Shown here in pieces: positions 1 to 13,400 of a stretch of DNA of 64,000 nt. The notes under the pieces are model-generated. The model saw only the letters and a program-made list of their open reading frames with translations. It was not told the origin of the DNA and did no database searches. Positions within the stretch are counted from its first letter, which is position 1; every line of letters starts with the position of its first letter. The stretch is from Axinella damicornis (taxonomy: Eukaryota; Porifera; Demospongiae; Axinellida; Axinellidae). Location: assembly GCA_963931865.1 (NCBI GenBank), contig OZ007514.1:930001-994000 (forward strand). The letters are read 5' to 3'. The position numbers and the translations under genes are program-made.

Positions 1-744
1 ACTCAGCCCTCTACTCAACCACCAACAACTCAGCCCTCTACTCAACCACCAACAACTCAGCCCTCTACTCAACCACCAACAACTCAGCCCTCTACTCAAC
101 CACCAACAACTCAGCCCTCTACTCAACCACCAACAACTCAGCCCTCTACCCAACCACCAACAACTCAGCCCTCTACTCGACCACCAACAACTCAGCCCTC
201 TACCCAACCACCAACAACTCAGCCCTCTACTCGACCACCAACAACTCAGCCCTCTACCCAACCACCAACAACTCAGCCCTCTACTCAACCACCAACAACT
301 CAGCCCTCTACTCAACCACCAACAACTCAGCCCTCTACTCAACCACCAACAACTCAGCCCTCTACTCAACCACCAACAACTCAGCCCTCTACCCAACCAC
401 CAACAACTCAGCCCTCTACTCGACCACCAACAACTCAGCCCTCTACCCAACCACCAACAACTCAGCCCTCTACTCGACCACCAACAACTCAGCCCTCTAC
501 TCAACCACCAACAACTCAGCCCTCTACTCAACCACCAACAACTCAGCCCTCTACCCAACCACCAACAACTCAGCCCTCTACCCAACCACCAACAACTCAG
601 CCCTCTACTCAACCACCAACAACTCAGCCCTCTACTCAACCACCAACTCAGCCCTCTACTCAACCATCTACTCAACCACCAACAACTCAGCCCTCTACTC
701 AACCACCAACAACTCAGCCCTCTACTCAACCACCAACAACTCAG
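1..744 (+). repeat. 27-bp coding minisatellite (TQPSTQPPT units)
   Basis: About 27 tandem copies of a 27-bp unit beginning actcagccctctactcaa. Variation is limited to a few third-position or single-base changes (CAA/CGA, ACT/ACC), plus one short unit near 645-665. Such near-identity suggests ongoing homogenisation or expansion. The same unit recurs at 12890-13035, 13945-14330 and, inverted, 32335-33190. Confidence 0.95.
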
Positions 745-1718
745 TCTCCAACCACGCCACAATGTGGAGGGAGCCTCACCTCTGCCACTGGAACGCTTCA
801 GACTCCCAACTGGCCTCAGCCCTACCCTGCCAACACTGACTGCGAGTGGACAATCGAGCTTCCAGATGCAGCCAAAGCTGCACGACTCACATTTGCTTCA
901 ACCTTTGGAATTGCTGGGAGTTCTCCCTGCAACGGAGATTACATTGAGATCGTGACAAATGAGGGTGTCCCTATATCTCTGGGTCATTTCTGTGGTAGCA
1001 GTGTCCCACCATCAATCACCAGCTCCACCAACAAGGTCAAAGTGGTGTTCCATGGTGCAACTTCCAGCAGGGGATTTAGGCTCTCTTATGAATCTGTGGA
1101 CCGTCAGGGTACGTTGAAGTTTTGTCAAACTCAAAAGCATGAGCTGGTGTTATTACACACAGTGCATGGTCTCACAATCAAGACACAACAGACTACAGCA
1201 TGTGGCACTATAAGCAATCCAACTGAGCAGGAGTGGGTGATGGGGAGGGGGGGGGGGGGGGGGGGGGGGGGTGATGTATATGCAGCTCATCCCTTTCATC
1301 TGCCACTAGCTGTTAAAAGCATAATTGTACCTCTCCATGTCCCAATGCAGGTCAATTCAGCTGTGGAGGTTTCTTCTTTGCTACCAGCCCTTCATTTGGT
1401 CCTCAAGGGTTCCCAGCAGTGATCACTAGTGCCACTCAGAGCAGCTGTAGGTGGAACTTTATTGGGAGTATTGGAGTTCGATATCAGTTCAGGTTGACGT
1501 ACTTTGACCTACCGGATAGCACCAGCTGCTCCGACAACAAGCTCATGGTTTACGATGGCATTGTAGTCGGATTTGCTCCCGTCCTGGGCAGAATCTGTGG
1601 TGATATTTCAACATTCACCTTCCAAGCCACTGGCACCAGCATGTCAGTTGTCCTGGAGACAAACACTGCAAGTTCTAGTGCTTTCAAGGGGTTCCAGGGT
1701 GTTATTGAACAGGTATAA
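1..1718 (+). CDS. mucin-CUB-CUB secreted protein, 3' part only (5' end outside window)
   Basis: Two coding exons are visible: 1-1108 and 1351-1718, joined in phase 1 (donor at 1109, acceptor after the tgcag at 1346-1350). The first opens inside a run of about 27 repeats of the nine-residue unit TQPSTQPPT. A CUB domain follows, starting at the CGGSLTSATG motif near 763. The second exon encodes a second CUB domain (GQFSCGGFFF to GVIEQV) and ends at TAA 1716-1718. The same GTATAA could in principle be a splice donor, but the subtilisin paralogue stops at the same place. The Thr/Pro/Ser repeats should be heavily O-glycosylated; CUB domains are extracellular binding modules. Both exons closely match the 3' end of the astacin gene at 12831-13944, and the 3' flank matches too, so this is probably the tail of a tandemly duplicated astacin-type gene. 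The N-terminal domains are not visible, so the protease assignment is inference. Confidence 0.8.
1247..1271. repeat. poly-G tract in intron
   Basis: An uninterrupted or nearly uninterrupted G run inside the intron between the two CUB exons. Similar tracts recur across the window. Confidence 0.9.
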
Positions 1719-2600
1719 ATATTCTTATGTGAAAGAAAATTATTATTCACTTGTCAAGTTGAACTTGAAGACAGACTTTTTAAGTGCAGGTCACATTGGC
1801 TGGGTTTTTTTTGGTATCATTTTATGTCAGTGTATGATCGAGGTCTCAGCAATCATGCTATTTATGTACAGGATAATGTGTCCATGATGTATGAAATGTT
1901 CTCATTTGGTCCTGCCAAGTCTGTAGTAAGACTGCCCCCCATCCTGTACCAGGTGGATAATGCAGTCCAATTATAGTATTACCCTGTATGCATGATAGCA
2001 TATATGTTGAGAGACATCGTGAGAGACATCGACTGGAGTCTGGAGCAGTGAATTTAACCAGCAGTCATTTGATTGGTCTAATGTAATTTATAATATAAGT
2101 ACTCACCCTTTGAATGTGCTTGATATGCCTATGACCATATCCTCATGCGCTAGCTAGGGTGGTCACTCCAATATGCCCCATAGCTACGTAGACCTGCAAC
2201 TAGGGTCACAGCCGGTGACTCAGTCGAAAAACTGCCTGTGACCATGCTGCTAAACAGTGCCGGTGACCCTGTGATCATCACAAAATCTACCGCGACTGCG
2301 TGACGTTTTGGTAGAATATGGTAAGCCACACCCATACCACACCTACGTACATCTACCATATACAATGTCACAGTTCCCATGCAATCGCAGCTCTAAGTAC
2401 GGTGCTTGAGTAGTGACCACCCTTGAACATTGTTATCAGTTGCTAGAGACGAGACAGCTAGGTTCCTCCTGACACTTAGAACATGTTTAGCCTGGAATGA
2501 GGTTATAGGGAGGCTAGGCTAGAGGATCATATGGGACTATGGTCACATCACTTGGGAATGAGGCTAGGATTGCCTGGGAATCGGGATTGGCCGGGAATGA
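1719..2600. repeat. diverged duplicate of the astacin 3' flank and DCAF17 intron 9
   Basis: Non-coding. Positions 1749-1980 match 14548-14760: shared blocks include tcacttgtcaagttgaactt and ctcatttggtcctgccaagt. Positions around 2110-2145 match 15355-15390 (tgtgcttgatatgcct versus tgtgcttgacatgcct). Positions 2440-2545 match 17055-17140 (catgtttagcctggaatg versus catgtttagcccggaatg). The order of the blocks is conserved, so this is one segmental duplication with internal deletions. Confidence 0.7.
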
Positions 2601-2677
2601 GAAATTAGAGTCATAAACAAAAAGAGTACAGCATGCCATGCACATGTGACATGTAGCGTAACCTCAGTGCCACTGCA

Positions 2678-3130
2678 TCATGTGCAATAATCTCTAGTCA
2701 TGTGATACCTCAGAGTGCACCCACTGATGTGCAGAAGATTGTACCTCAGAGTGCACCCACTGATGTGCAGAAGATTGTACCTCAGAGTGCACCCACTGAT
2801 GTGCAGAAGTCTGGTAGTCATGTGATAGCTACACACCTCAGAGTGCACCCACTGAGTTTTAGCTATATCTGGAAATTGCAGTGCAAAGCACGAAGGTGCC
2901 ACGAGAGCCGGCGCCCATCCTGATAACTGGAAGAAAAAAAACGGCGAAATTGTTTTCCCACATTTTGCACGGACTGATCAGCACTACACACTGCCATCGG
3001 CAGCAGCCATGCATATTAAAGAACCCCCCTTTCTAAAATCCTGGATCCGCCCCTGCTTGGTGGAATGTGACACTCCAATCTGGAAAAAAAAACCTAGTTA
3101 CATATGGTCATATTCTATCTGCAACATGAA
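2678..3130 (-). pseudogene. relic of DCAF17 exon 9, internally triplicated
   Basis: The minus strand encodes three consecutive LLHISGCTLR segments at about 2700-2810, a peptide found once in DCAF17 exon 9 (17635-17738). Positions 3059-3110 carry the upstream part of the same exon and its splice acceptor region: ggtggaatgtgaca, then ccaatctggaaaa and a following cctagt. About 20 bases are missing compared with the intact exon, and a short stretch related to an inverted-repeat element end (ctggatccgccc near 3040) lies beside it. No open gene structure surrounds it, so it is a dead fragment left by the segmental duplication. Confidence 0.7.
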
Positions 3131-4455
3131 AGCTAGTAGCTACGTAGCTATTGGCGATAAGAATGGCTGGGAACGGGGGAAAAGAACAGTAGTGTAGCTA
3201 TTTGATTACTGTACTAGCTACACATGATTGTGTGACTGTCATTCCCATGCTAATTCAAAGAATGTAGCTAGTGCTTGTTTAATTGGGCAGCTATAGTGAA
3301 GTTTACTCGAGCATCAGCTCCCACTGAATTCTTTAGTAGCTACTGCATTAATCAAATTGGCAGGCCTGATACCTCCCCATATAATTTCCCCCTTGCAACA
3401 AGAGAGGCAGGGGCTGCACGTGGTGAGTCAAGCTGAACAGATCAAAAGACGTAAGTATGCCCACCTGGTCGCCAGCCATCACTTGTTCCCCATAGCCATT
3501 AGCTAAGACATCGGGGATGTGGGCCCGAGGTCCTCAATTTCATTAGCTTGCTCCCTCCACTTCCTGGTTATCGTGCAGTTGCTATACAACGGGGAGATGT
3601 GCTGCAGCTCTGGACTCATTGTTATTGGAGCTATTTGCTTGTTTGTACAATGTAATTATATATTTATTTGTTTGCCTGTTTGTTTGCTTGGTTGAAATTC
3701 CTTTGTTTGTTTTCGTTTTCACTCTGTGCACCTTCCTCTAGTGTAGTTTCCTGCTTATTATGTGCTCTATGTAGCTATTTTTCTTGCACCATGGTCCACG
3801 ACGTAGCAAAAGCCAGCTAGCTAAATTGCAATATGAACCTACTATTGAACGTACAACAGTAGATATATGAATATAATGACTATATTCCTAAAGCGGAGCG
3901 TGTGTGGAAAAAGGGAATTATAATAGCTAAGTGTTTGTTCTGGCATATGGTAGTTGGAGGGGGTGTGGAAGTAATAAACCTTCAGTGATGAAACTGCCAC
4001 CGTGCTCTTATTTCTTTTTAGTGAACGTATTTGTAGTATATATGCTCATCGATATCAAGTCAATAGAATACTGAAATGTAGCAATGAGCCTTTACATGCC
4101 CTGTAGTTGAGTTAGCTAGCTAGCTAGCTACCTAAAAATACGCCATGCAGTGTAGAGAGGAAAGTATAACTAGGATACTCAAAATGAAACTTCCATTAGG
4201 GTGATCCATAATAATTATTGTTTGTAGCATCTGAGCTACATAGCATCCAGTGGTAGAGAAGACATGCAGGTTAGGTGCAGCTGTAGGCTACGAGAGAGGG
4301 GATAATTACCGGGTAAATCATAGATGCGTGGTCACACCGGAAATTGAGGTGACGTCATAACGTATGGAACGCGCACGCTGAGCGCATGAGTGGATGGCAC
4401 TGTAAATGCCAGCAGAGAACAGGACGGACCGACGGTTAGGATCGAATCCAGGAAG
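3131..4455. other. intergenic, no gene recognised
   Basis: No exon with plausible splice sites or family similarity was found. The sequence is AT-rich, with a short ctag microsatellite near 4112-4131. The final few hundred bases should hold the promoter and 5' UTR of the astacin gene; no clear TATA or initiator motif was identified. Confidence 0.5.
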
Positions 4456-7400
4456 ATGCGATTGCCGCTCACAGTTGCACTGGTACATATATTAGTGGTG
4501 GTGGCGATCCTAACTGCCACCTGCCACTGCCAAGTCACGAACCCATGTGCAAGCTCAGGTGAGTGAGCGCTGCAAAATGCAGTGTTGCATTCCGCTCCAC
4601 TGCAGTGGCGGATCCAGAAATTTAGAAAGGGGGGTTCAGGTGGTTGGTTGGCACAGCGCACCGCCGAAGGCGTGTGCTCAGAGTTGCGAAGTCGCGATCA
4701 GTTCGCGCGGGAAATCTTTTTTGGCGTGTTCTTTCGGATCATGCAGGAAGCGCATCTCTACGCATTCTGGACACTAAGTAACCAGTAGCTAAGTATTGCT
4801 GTCTGGAGTCACGTCGAGTGCTATCACAGTGGCGCCGGCGTAGCCAGGGTACTGAAGTTGCCAGCCTGGGCACGATCTTAAAAAAACAGTCATGGGTGGG
4901 CGGCTGTTTGCCTACCGCACTGCATTGACCATAGTGTGATACCATTGACCACGTCGAACACCACCGCCACACTGTATTTTCTAGAAACAAATGATGTAAA
5001 ATTCAAATTGTGTAGCAAGCGTAAACCTAGCTAGCTAAAGACTTGTACTTATGTCTGCCTTCAGGCTTTCAGCACGCGAACGGTCAAGGTAGGTAAGTTG
5101 ATCTTACATTTCAAACCTGCAGCATGCTTCTCTGCCTTGCATGTAGCTACGGTCTGATCAAAGGCATTTTTGGTTCTCCTTGAAAGGGGGGTTCCATGGA
5201 ACCCTCGGAACCCCCTCTGGATCCGCCACTGCACTGCACCCTGCATTTGGAAGCATGCAGTTACATACTCTGCTGCTGGAATCTCTATCATGTCAATATT
5301 CTGAGCAGGTGTGTTTTCTGACTCCTTCGGATGCACACCTAGCTCGATTACCACTTCTTAATTTTATCCCGTCCAAACCTGTGCAAGAGCTATAATCTAT
5401 ACTAATCCACACACACAGCAACACAAGCTCATGATGGAGACATAGCATACCTCGTTGTGCAGAACATCACGGAGACCGAGGAAGGTGTGCAGGGAGACGT
5501 TGCCCTTGTGGAGCCCAGTGACCGGAGCAAGAGAGGGGCCACCTCACGTAGTTACCTGCTCTGGCCTGGAGCAGTTGTGCATTTCACAATTTCTTCAAGA
5601 TATACACGTGAGTGTATTGTTGCTTGTGTTGGTGTCAGATTAGTCTCGCGTGGCCCAGACCCTTCCCGCGGCGGGGCGGGAGGAGGGGAGGAAGGAAGAA
5701 GGGTCTGGTGACTCCGAACAAGATGCCGTTGCAAAATGGAATGTAATTATTGAAATAATCTTCCGTAAATGTAATATTGCACGTGACTTACCTCAAGTAA
5801 ACTATACTAGTAGTTAATCGAGCCCACAGCTAGAGCCATGGCTATCAAGGAAGAGCGCTGTACCGTCTGCCTCAAAGACTTGCCGAAGAGTAGTATGTGA
5901 AGGAGACTTAACAGTGAGACATTTCAGAACCCGTGTGGAGACTCACGGAGACGTCCGTATCGCACGCAAATTATCTTCGCTTTGTTTAGACATCAACTGC
6001 GTGTAGCCTAGCTGTGAAGCTGCTAAGGAGGCAGTCTTGAATCTTCTCGATCTCGGCCATGTCAACTATATAAAATCTAGTCACGCGCTCAAAGTGGAAA
6101 TCGTGCCACAAATTACAGGCTGCTTCAATCTGATTGGCTCTACCCGCATTCCGGCAGAGCCAACAACATCTTGTTCAGAGTCACCAGATCCTTCTTCCTT
6201 CCTCGGAGTTCCTCCCCTCCTCCCGCCCCGCCCACTAATCGCCGCGGGAAGGGTCTGGGCCACGCGAGACTAGTGTCAGATAGGGAACTTCGTATGGATC
6301 AAAGGGTTAACTTAACCAGCTGCTAGCTATGTCTTCTGCGTGATTCTGACCCAAATTCTTGCTCACATTTTTACAAGTTGCAGGCAGACTTACAAGAGCA
6401 TGCTGGGACAAATGAGTGGGCTGAGATTGCCTATCTCATAAATTCTTGCATCACCAACTTTCTGACGACGGAAGTATACTGTCTGAACTCACTTTATTGC
6501 CATTTCTCCTCCTACAAACGGTCTGGAATGAGGCTAATTATAAGTGACCAAGAGTTTACCAAGAGTTCAAGTATCCACCACCTACCTTATATGGAGCAGC
6601 TTTGGTACAGATTTACATAGTTGTGTAAATGCTGTAGTAGTATGCCAATCCATGTTTACTATTGTCCACATTCCTAAATTCCTGACTTGTGTTCACGCAT
6701 GCAGGAGACCAGGTGAGAACGATCTACCAAGCAATGAAACACTGGGAGGACAACACCTGCATCAGATTCGTGCCAAGGACCAACCAGTACAATTACGTCA
6801 ATTTCTTTCCCAGTGGTGGAAGGTGAGTTCTATGTGGTATTAGCTGCCAGGTGGATTAGCTGAGGATAGAATACCAAATTTGGTAGGCAGAACACGGTCA
6901 GGGTTTCGCCCATAGAATGATAAAAAGGTGTTCAACTAGCCTCGTTCCCAGGCCCCACCTAGCTTTTCGTCACGCGTGGGAGAGCCTGGGAACGAGGCTA
7001 GTGTTCAATTGGATGACCGAAAGCAATTGGCCAGGGACTCTCACTTATCTTGCACTTGCTCCACAACTGAACCACAGGAGCATCACTGTAAAAATCCTGG
7101 GTAGTTCCTAATTCTAGATTCAGTTGCCTGAGTTGTGTGAGTTATGCATATAATATTCATGATTGATTTTGTAATGAGTCATGTGACTAGCACGTGAGAG
7201 GAGCTATCCCGGAGTGGTTTTCAAAGCTTCAATTCTATTGGCTATAATAACAATATAAACCACACCCTAACCTGCCATAATATACCCTAAGTATGCACTG
7301 TATGACGTAAGTGACCTAAGTGAACCAATCAGAAGCGAGCTTAGAAAACGACTCCGGTACTGTAGCGTGAGAGCCTCGTGTGTGCTAGATCTGTGCTAAT

Positions 7401-10400
7401 TTTGTAGCAGTGAATTCTTCATGACTCTTGATTCGTTCTGGTTTGTTCACAAACAATTATATGAAGAACTGTCAGTTGATACCAGCTAGTGAATAAACTT
7501 CGACAGTAATGACAAGTTCCAACAATACCTTGCTGCATTGGTGCGCAGCTCTCATGCAAAACCCACCCACACAGAGTGCAGTAACATTCCATCTGGGTGC
7601 AAATATTCACATGATGCTGCTCAATGGTCAGCAAAATATTCATGTGTAATTGGAACTTAAGTTACCGAATTCATGTATCAGCTATTGGCTATAGCTAGTT
7701 GTGGCTTGTGGGGCAAATGCTGTTCATACTTTTGTTATTTGGATAAACAACTTTTTAAGTGCAAAAGGCAGGATCAAGGTCAGGGGATGAGTCACTGCTA
7801 AACTGCAACTGCGGCAACCCACTTTGGGTTGGATCAACCCTCCATTTCTTGCAGTGACGTGCACGTGCATATGTGTTGTTTAGTCCAATTTTTCCAAGCC
7901 ACCTGTAAAAGCCCAGCAGTCACAATGAGGTACTGAGAGTGTTAACTTAAATTAAGCTAAGTAATGTTTGCAAGCAGATGGATGTGTAACTAGCCATGAA
8001 GACAGTAGAGTAGAGTAGCCATCGTTCGACCTCATATGGTACTGCTAGCCAATAGCAATTATCTCACTACGCAGTGTGAGCCACTGAAACTGAAGTATAT
8101 AATTATCATGATCAACTTGTTTAACCTACTGCAAAACAATTGTGGAATATTTTAATGTGAAAGCTGGTATGCGATTGGCCTGCCAGGGATATGTTCCCTA
8201 TTACTAGTCTCCTCATTAGCCACTCTACGTGGTGGTTTCGTGCATGCATAGAAAAATAATGCAACCACTGAATTCATTTTATTTATATCTTGTCTGCAGC
8301 TGCTGCGCATCGTACGTGGGTCGCCTTGGATACGGTCAGCAGGGCATTTCTATTGATTCAGGATGTTTCACGTTCCGCACCATAGTGCACGAGATCGGCC
8401 ACGCCGTTGGGTTCTGGCACGAGCATAGCAGGCCCGACAGAGACCAGTATGTGAACATCCTCCACCAGAATATTATCAGTGGCTTTGAGTCCAACTTCAA
8501 CAGGAAGACCAGCTCAGAGGTGAACTCCCTGGGTGTCGGCTATGACTACAACAGCATCATGCACTACAATCGCAACTTCTTCTCTCGGAGCTACAACTTG
8601 GACACAATTCAGGCTAATGATCCTGGCATCGTGATTGGACAGGCTGTTGAGCTGAGCCAGTACGACATAATTCAGGCAAACCGACTCTACAGTTGTGGTA
8701 AGCTCTATGCATGCACATGTACACAAGTGTAAAAGCATGTATGGAGATGTAGGGATAGCAGAACAGCTAAAAGTAAGGAAACAAGGAAGGGATGATGGCA
8801 TAAAACAGGCCCATATAGCCAGGGGGAGTTCGGGGGGTCGATGGAACCCCCCTAGACTCTGCAACTTATAATATAATATGTATAAAAGTGGGAGTGGCTA
8901 CCTCAATTGGAACCCCCCGACCAAATAATAGGCAGTAGAACCCACCAAGACTAGTGGCTGGCTACCGGCCTGTAAAACAGTTCAGTATACAACCCAATCT
9001 TACATACTGACATAAATACATGTGTAATGAGAAAGATATGTAGGGGTTGTAAAACAGTCAGTTTTCAACTCTCCTACAGGCATCGTTTTTCATAACAGGT
9101 GTATAAATGAAGATATGTAGGGGATAGAATACTGAACTGTTTTATGCTATCAATAATTGTTTCCTTATACTTTTAACCGTTTCTGCTATCCCTACGTACT
9201 GTTACATTTTTAATGTTTTTTATTTCTTGTTTATGTCATTTTTTTAGCAGCAGGCTCATGTTTGAACTGAAGCTTGCCATCACAGAGCAGAAGATCGTGT
9301 CCTCTTGACTCGAGTATTACACCAGGCATCTGGACTAGCGACATTTGTAACCATACTTGAGTGCATTCACCCCGCTCACATAGATAAATTTATATGTACA
9401 GAGACTTACCTCGGTCTTATGGAATGCTTCATTCGACTGACAACACAATGCATACGCTGGTTCTTTGATCCCAGTCCCGACTGTGTTTCTTCTAATTCCG
9501 CGCTACTGGGGGTGCGGTTGCCCCTTGAAGAAGAAAAGAAGAAAAAAGAAAGAAATTGCCCATTTTGTGAGTTCCCGGTTTTGTACTTTCATGATAGTTT
9601 TTCGCGACACTGCAAGTCTTGTTGGTCATGAAACACTTGAAAATGAATGGTATGTTCTTATAAAGGTTTATCGTGTTTTGAGAGATACTTTGTATTGTCA
9701 TATATTGTATGTTTGTTGTATCCCTACACATAGGGTCTACCAACTCGATGATACAACCCCTTTTCATTATACATGTTCTGAAGCTGCCCTGGCCCTAATC
9801 TACGCTAAGTATTATACCTTTGCTGTGTTTGGCATCCGTGTTTTTATTGGAGGCAAATATTTCAGATTCCTGACTCCCGATCAGTATGGTCCATGCAGAT
9901 CGATCTGTAGAAACATTTTTATCACTTACTGAGCTGGTCTCAGCTGCTTCGTGGTTGAAAGTTTGTCCACACTGCTCAAGTCAGAGTCTGTCCATCAGGT
10001 GTACGCGCAGTGCAAGTGGCCATGGGATATCGGATAGCAATCGCAAACAGTTCCCCATTCCCGTTCCCATTCCCGTCCCATTTCCCATTGACTGCTTTTC
10101 CAGTTGCCCTATACATATTACCCCTTATGCTGGTTCTGTGAATTCCATTTTTTTGGTGCCGAAATGTCTAGCTACTTGAAGTCTGTGCATTATCTGCACA
10201 TGACCTCCCCCAATACACACATATGTATGGCTCATGGGAAATAAACTTTCGTAAAGTTGTTCATTTACTCCAAATAAATCCCACTAACCTAGGTAAATTT
10301 TTGATTCGTTAATTTCACTGACATGGATTGATCGTTGCTCCTTCTGTACACACTTCAACACACACACACATGCAGACACAAGCAATCCTCCTCTGTCAAG

Positions 10401-13400
10401 CATCACTGTCCCTCCTCCGCCAGCAACCCCAGCACCAACCCTCCCCTCCCTTCCCTACAGCTGTGGAGCCATCCTAACAGCTGCCAATGGGTCCTTCCAA
10501 TCCCCTGGATTCCCAAATTTCCAGCACAATACTGACTGTGGCTGGATAATCAAGATTCCTGATAGCGCAGGATACTACCTGGAGATCACCTTCCAGCCTG
10601 TGCGGATGGAAGACAGGTAATCCACCCCAGGCCTCCACCCACCCCCCTCCCTTAAATCTCCTTGCACATCCCCCACAGCTCGGGCTGCTCCAAAGATTTC
10701 ATTCAGGTGTTTCAAGATGTGAACAGACAAAACAGCAGAGGCAAGGTCTGCAGCCATTGGCTCTCCTACAGATTCTCACTCAGTGGTGAGGCCTTTGTGC
10801 ACTACCACACGGACAGCTTCAACCGCTATACTGAAGAAGGGTTTCAGGCCACGTATCAGAGTGTAGGTCAGTGGAGTATAAAAAGCTGCTATAGTATTCA
10901 TTAATAGTTCTTGCTGGAGCTCACTGTAGCAGCAAGATATGGTTCCTCAAGTTCATTCAGCTTTGTGCTTGCCCCATGGTATATGACTGCTTCCATGCAA
11001 CTCCTCTGGTACAAAATGCATGTGTGTAGCCCCTACAGATCATGTTGGTATTGCATACCGACTTTGTTCTCATCCGCAGATCATAACGAGTGTGGGAGGT
11101 GCTCCCACAGCTGCATGTACTTGGGGCCGGTCTATGATTGTGTTTTATTGTCCATCCACAGATCGCAATGAGTGTACCGATGGGAGGTGCTCCCACACCT
11201 GTACCAACACCGTTGGGTCTTACACCTGCAGCTGCCCAAACGGATTCTACCTGTCAGCAGATGGGCACACCTGCTTTGGTGAGTTCACTCACGGCTGTTT
11301 GAAGATTGTGACCTTGTGCTAGGCATGCATGGAATACGGCTGGACACAAGGTACGTGTGATTATACTATACGAGGAAGATGTGGCTATTACTTGTTTCAG
11401 GACAGCTATCTCCAAAATTGAAATTCTTGTGTAATGTAACTTTGGGGGTGTCGGATATTGTTGATTCTAACAGAGGAATGTAGTTGAAATTTGCAAGTGT
11501 ATGTCCCAGTATTTCTGTGTTCGTATGCATTTTGCTATGCTGTTCTTTCAGACAACAATGAGTGTGCACTAGGCAATGGTGGCTGTGATCACAGGTGTGT
11601 GAACCGCGCTGGCTCCTTCAGGTGTGAGTGCAACTCCGGATACATTCTGCAGTCGGATGGCAGGACCTGCAGGACACAGAGTGAGTTGGGTGGCAAGCAT
11701 AATGCACAGTTGTAGGTATCAAGACCTGCAGGACACAAAGTGAGTTGGGTGGCAAGCGGTGTACAGTTGTAGGTATCTGCACACAACTTTGAGGTGTGGA
11801 GGCTGTATGTACATTTTAAAGAATAGCACGCTACTGTCTCAGACACTTCACTCTCCAGACACTTCACTCTCCACATGATTAATGCGCAACCCAGCCCCCT
11901 CTCAATGGTCTGTATAGATTTCCTAGGTTGCACTGTGCCATGTTTCAACTCAAGGCTCCAGCTGGTGGAATAAGCAAAATGGATCATAACACATCAACAA
12001 ATTGTCCAACACTACAATCCCTTCCTTGACACAATGCACATATCACTAGGCCAGGGACAATGCCTTGTGTTAGCATATACCTCAGAAAACACCTGTTAAA
12101 CAGCCATACCAATTTACAAATCATAATGACTGCATGTATTAGAGCCAGAATGTACAAGACTGACGTCAGACATCTGGCCAGCAACTAGATCAAAGTGACT
12201 GAATCCAAGAGTGAGAATATAATTAGCAGTTGATCAAAAAAATTGATCAACTGCTATGAGCCCATGGTTACACGTGCACATGAATGGCACACACGTCGAG
12301 TGATGTTTAAATTCCCAGTACAATGTAACTAGCATGTTTATCCTACAGCTATTATAGTAGCCCTGATGCACTGGCGCCAGTACAATTGTCGCTTTAGTAG
12401 TTTTATATACTTGTCAATGCTCGTTCTTGCTTAAACACAAACAAGACTGCCGTTTTGGGACCGTCTTTGAGCGACTTACTAGGCACCATGGACAATACAG
12501 ATGACAAACGTCAATTTCTTCTGATCGAGTCTGGTACCTGGTTCAGTACTAGCAGTACACTACATACACTGTATACGTGTACAAGTACAGTACAAGGTGA
12601 CTCGCATGCATGTGCAGCTACTGTGTCTACATATTCTTTTATGTAAATGTTACATGAAAACACGACCGTGTACATGTACCTTCGGAATACGGGCAGTGGA
12701 ATACGGCCACTGTAGCTCTCCATACATTATCAATTGAAGTCTATAGGTGTGAGATGAATCAACACCTACTGCATGTCACAAACATCTCACTGATCTCGTC
12801 TCAATCCTCCCCCTCCCCTTGTACCTCCAGGTACAACCATACAACCACCAACAATCCACTCTACTACCCATCCTCAGCCCTCTACCCAACCACCAACAAC
12901 TCAGCCCTCTACTCAACCACCAACAACTCAGCCCTCTACTCAACCACCAACAACTCAGCCCTCTACTCAACCACCAACAACTCCGCCCTCTACTCAACCA
13001 CCAACAACTCAGCCCTCTACTCAACCACCAACAACAACTCAGTCTCCAACCATGCCACAATGTGGAGGGAGCTTCACCTCTGCCACTGGAATACTTCAAA
13101 CTCCCAACTGGCCTCAGCCCTACCCTGCCAACACTGACTGTGAGTGGACGATTGAGCTTCCAGTCGCCAGCAAAGTTGCACGACTCACATTTGCTTCAAC
13201 CTTTGGCATTGCTGGAAATTCTCCCTGCAACGGAGATTACATTGAGATCCTGACAAATGAGGGTGTCCCTATATCTCTGGGTCGTTTCTGTGGCTGCAGT
13301 GTCCCACCGCCAATCACCAGCTCTACCAACAAGGTCAAGGTGGTGTTCCTCGGCAGTATTTCTCTCAGGGGATTCAGGCTCTCCTATGAAACTGTTGACC

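Noticed and set aside
9305..10179. Open frames at 9.3-10.2 kb
   Set aside because: No family resemblance, no matching splice phase to the astacin gene; intron 4 filler.
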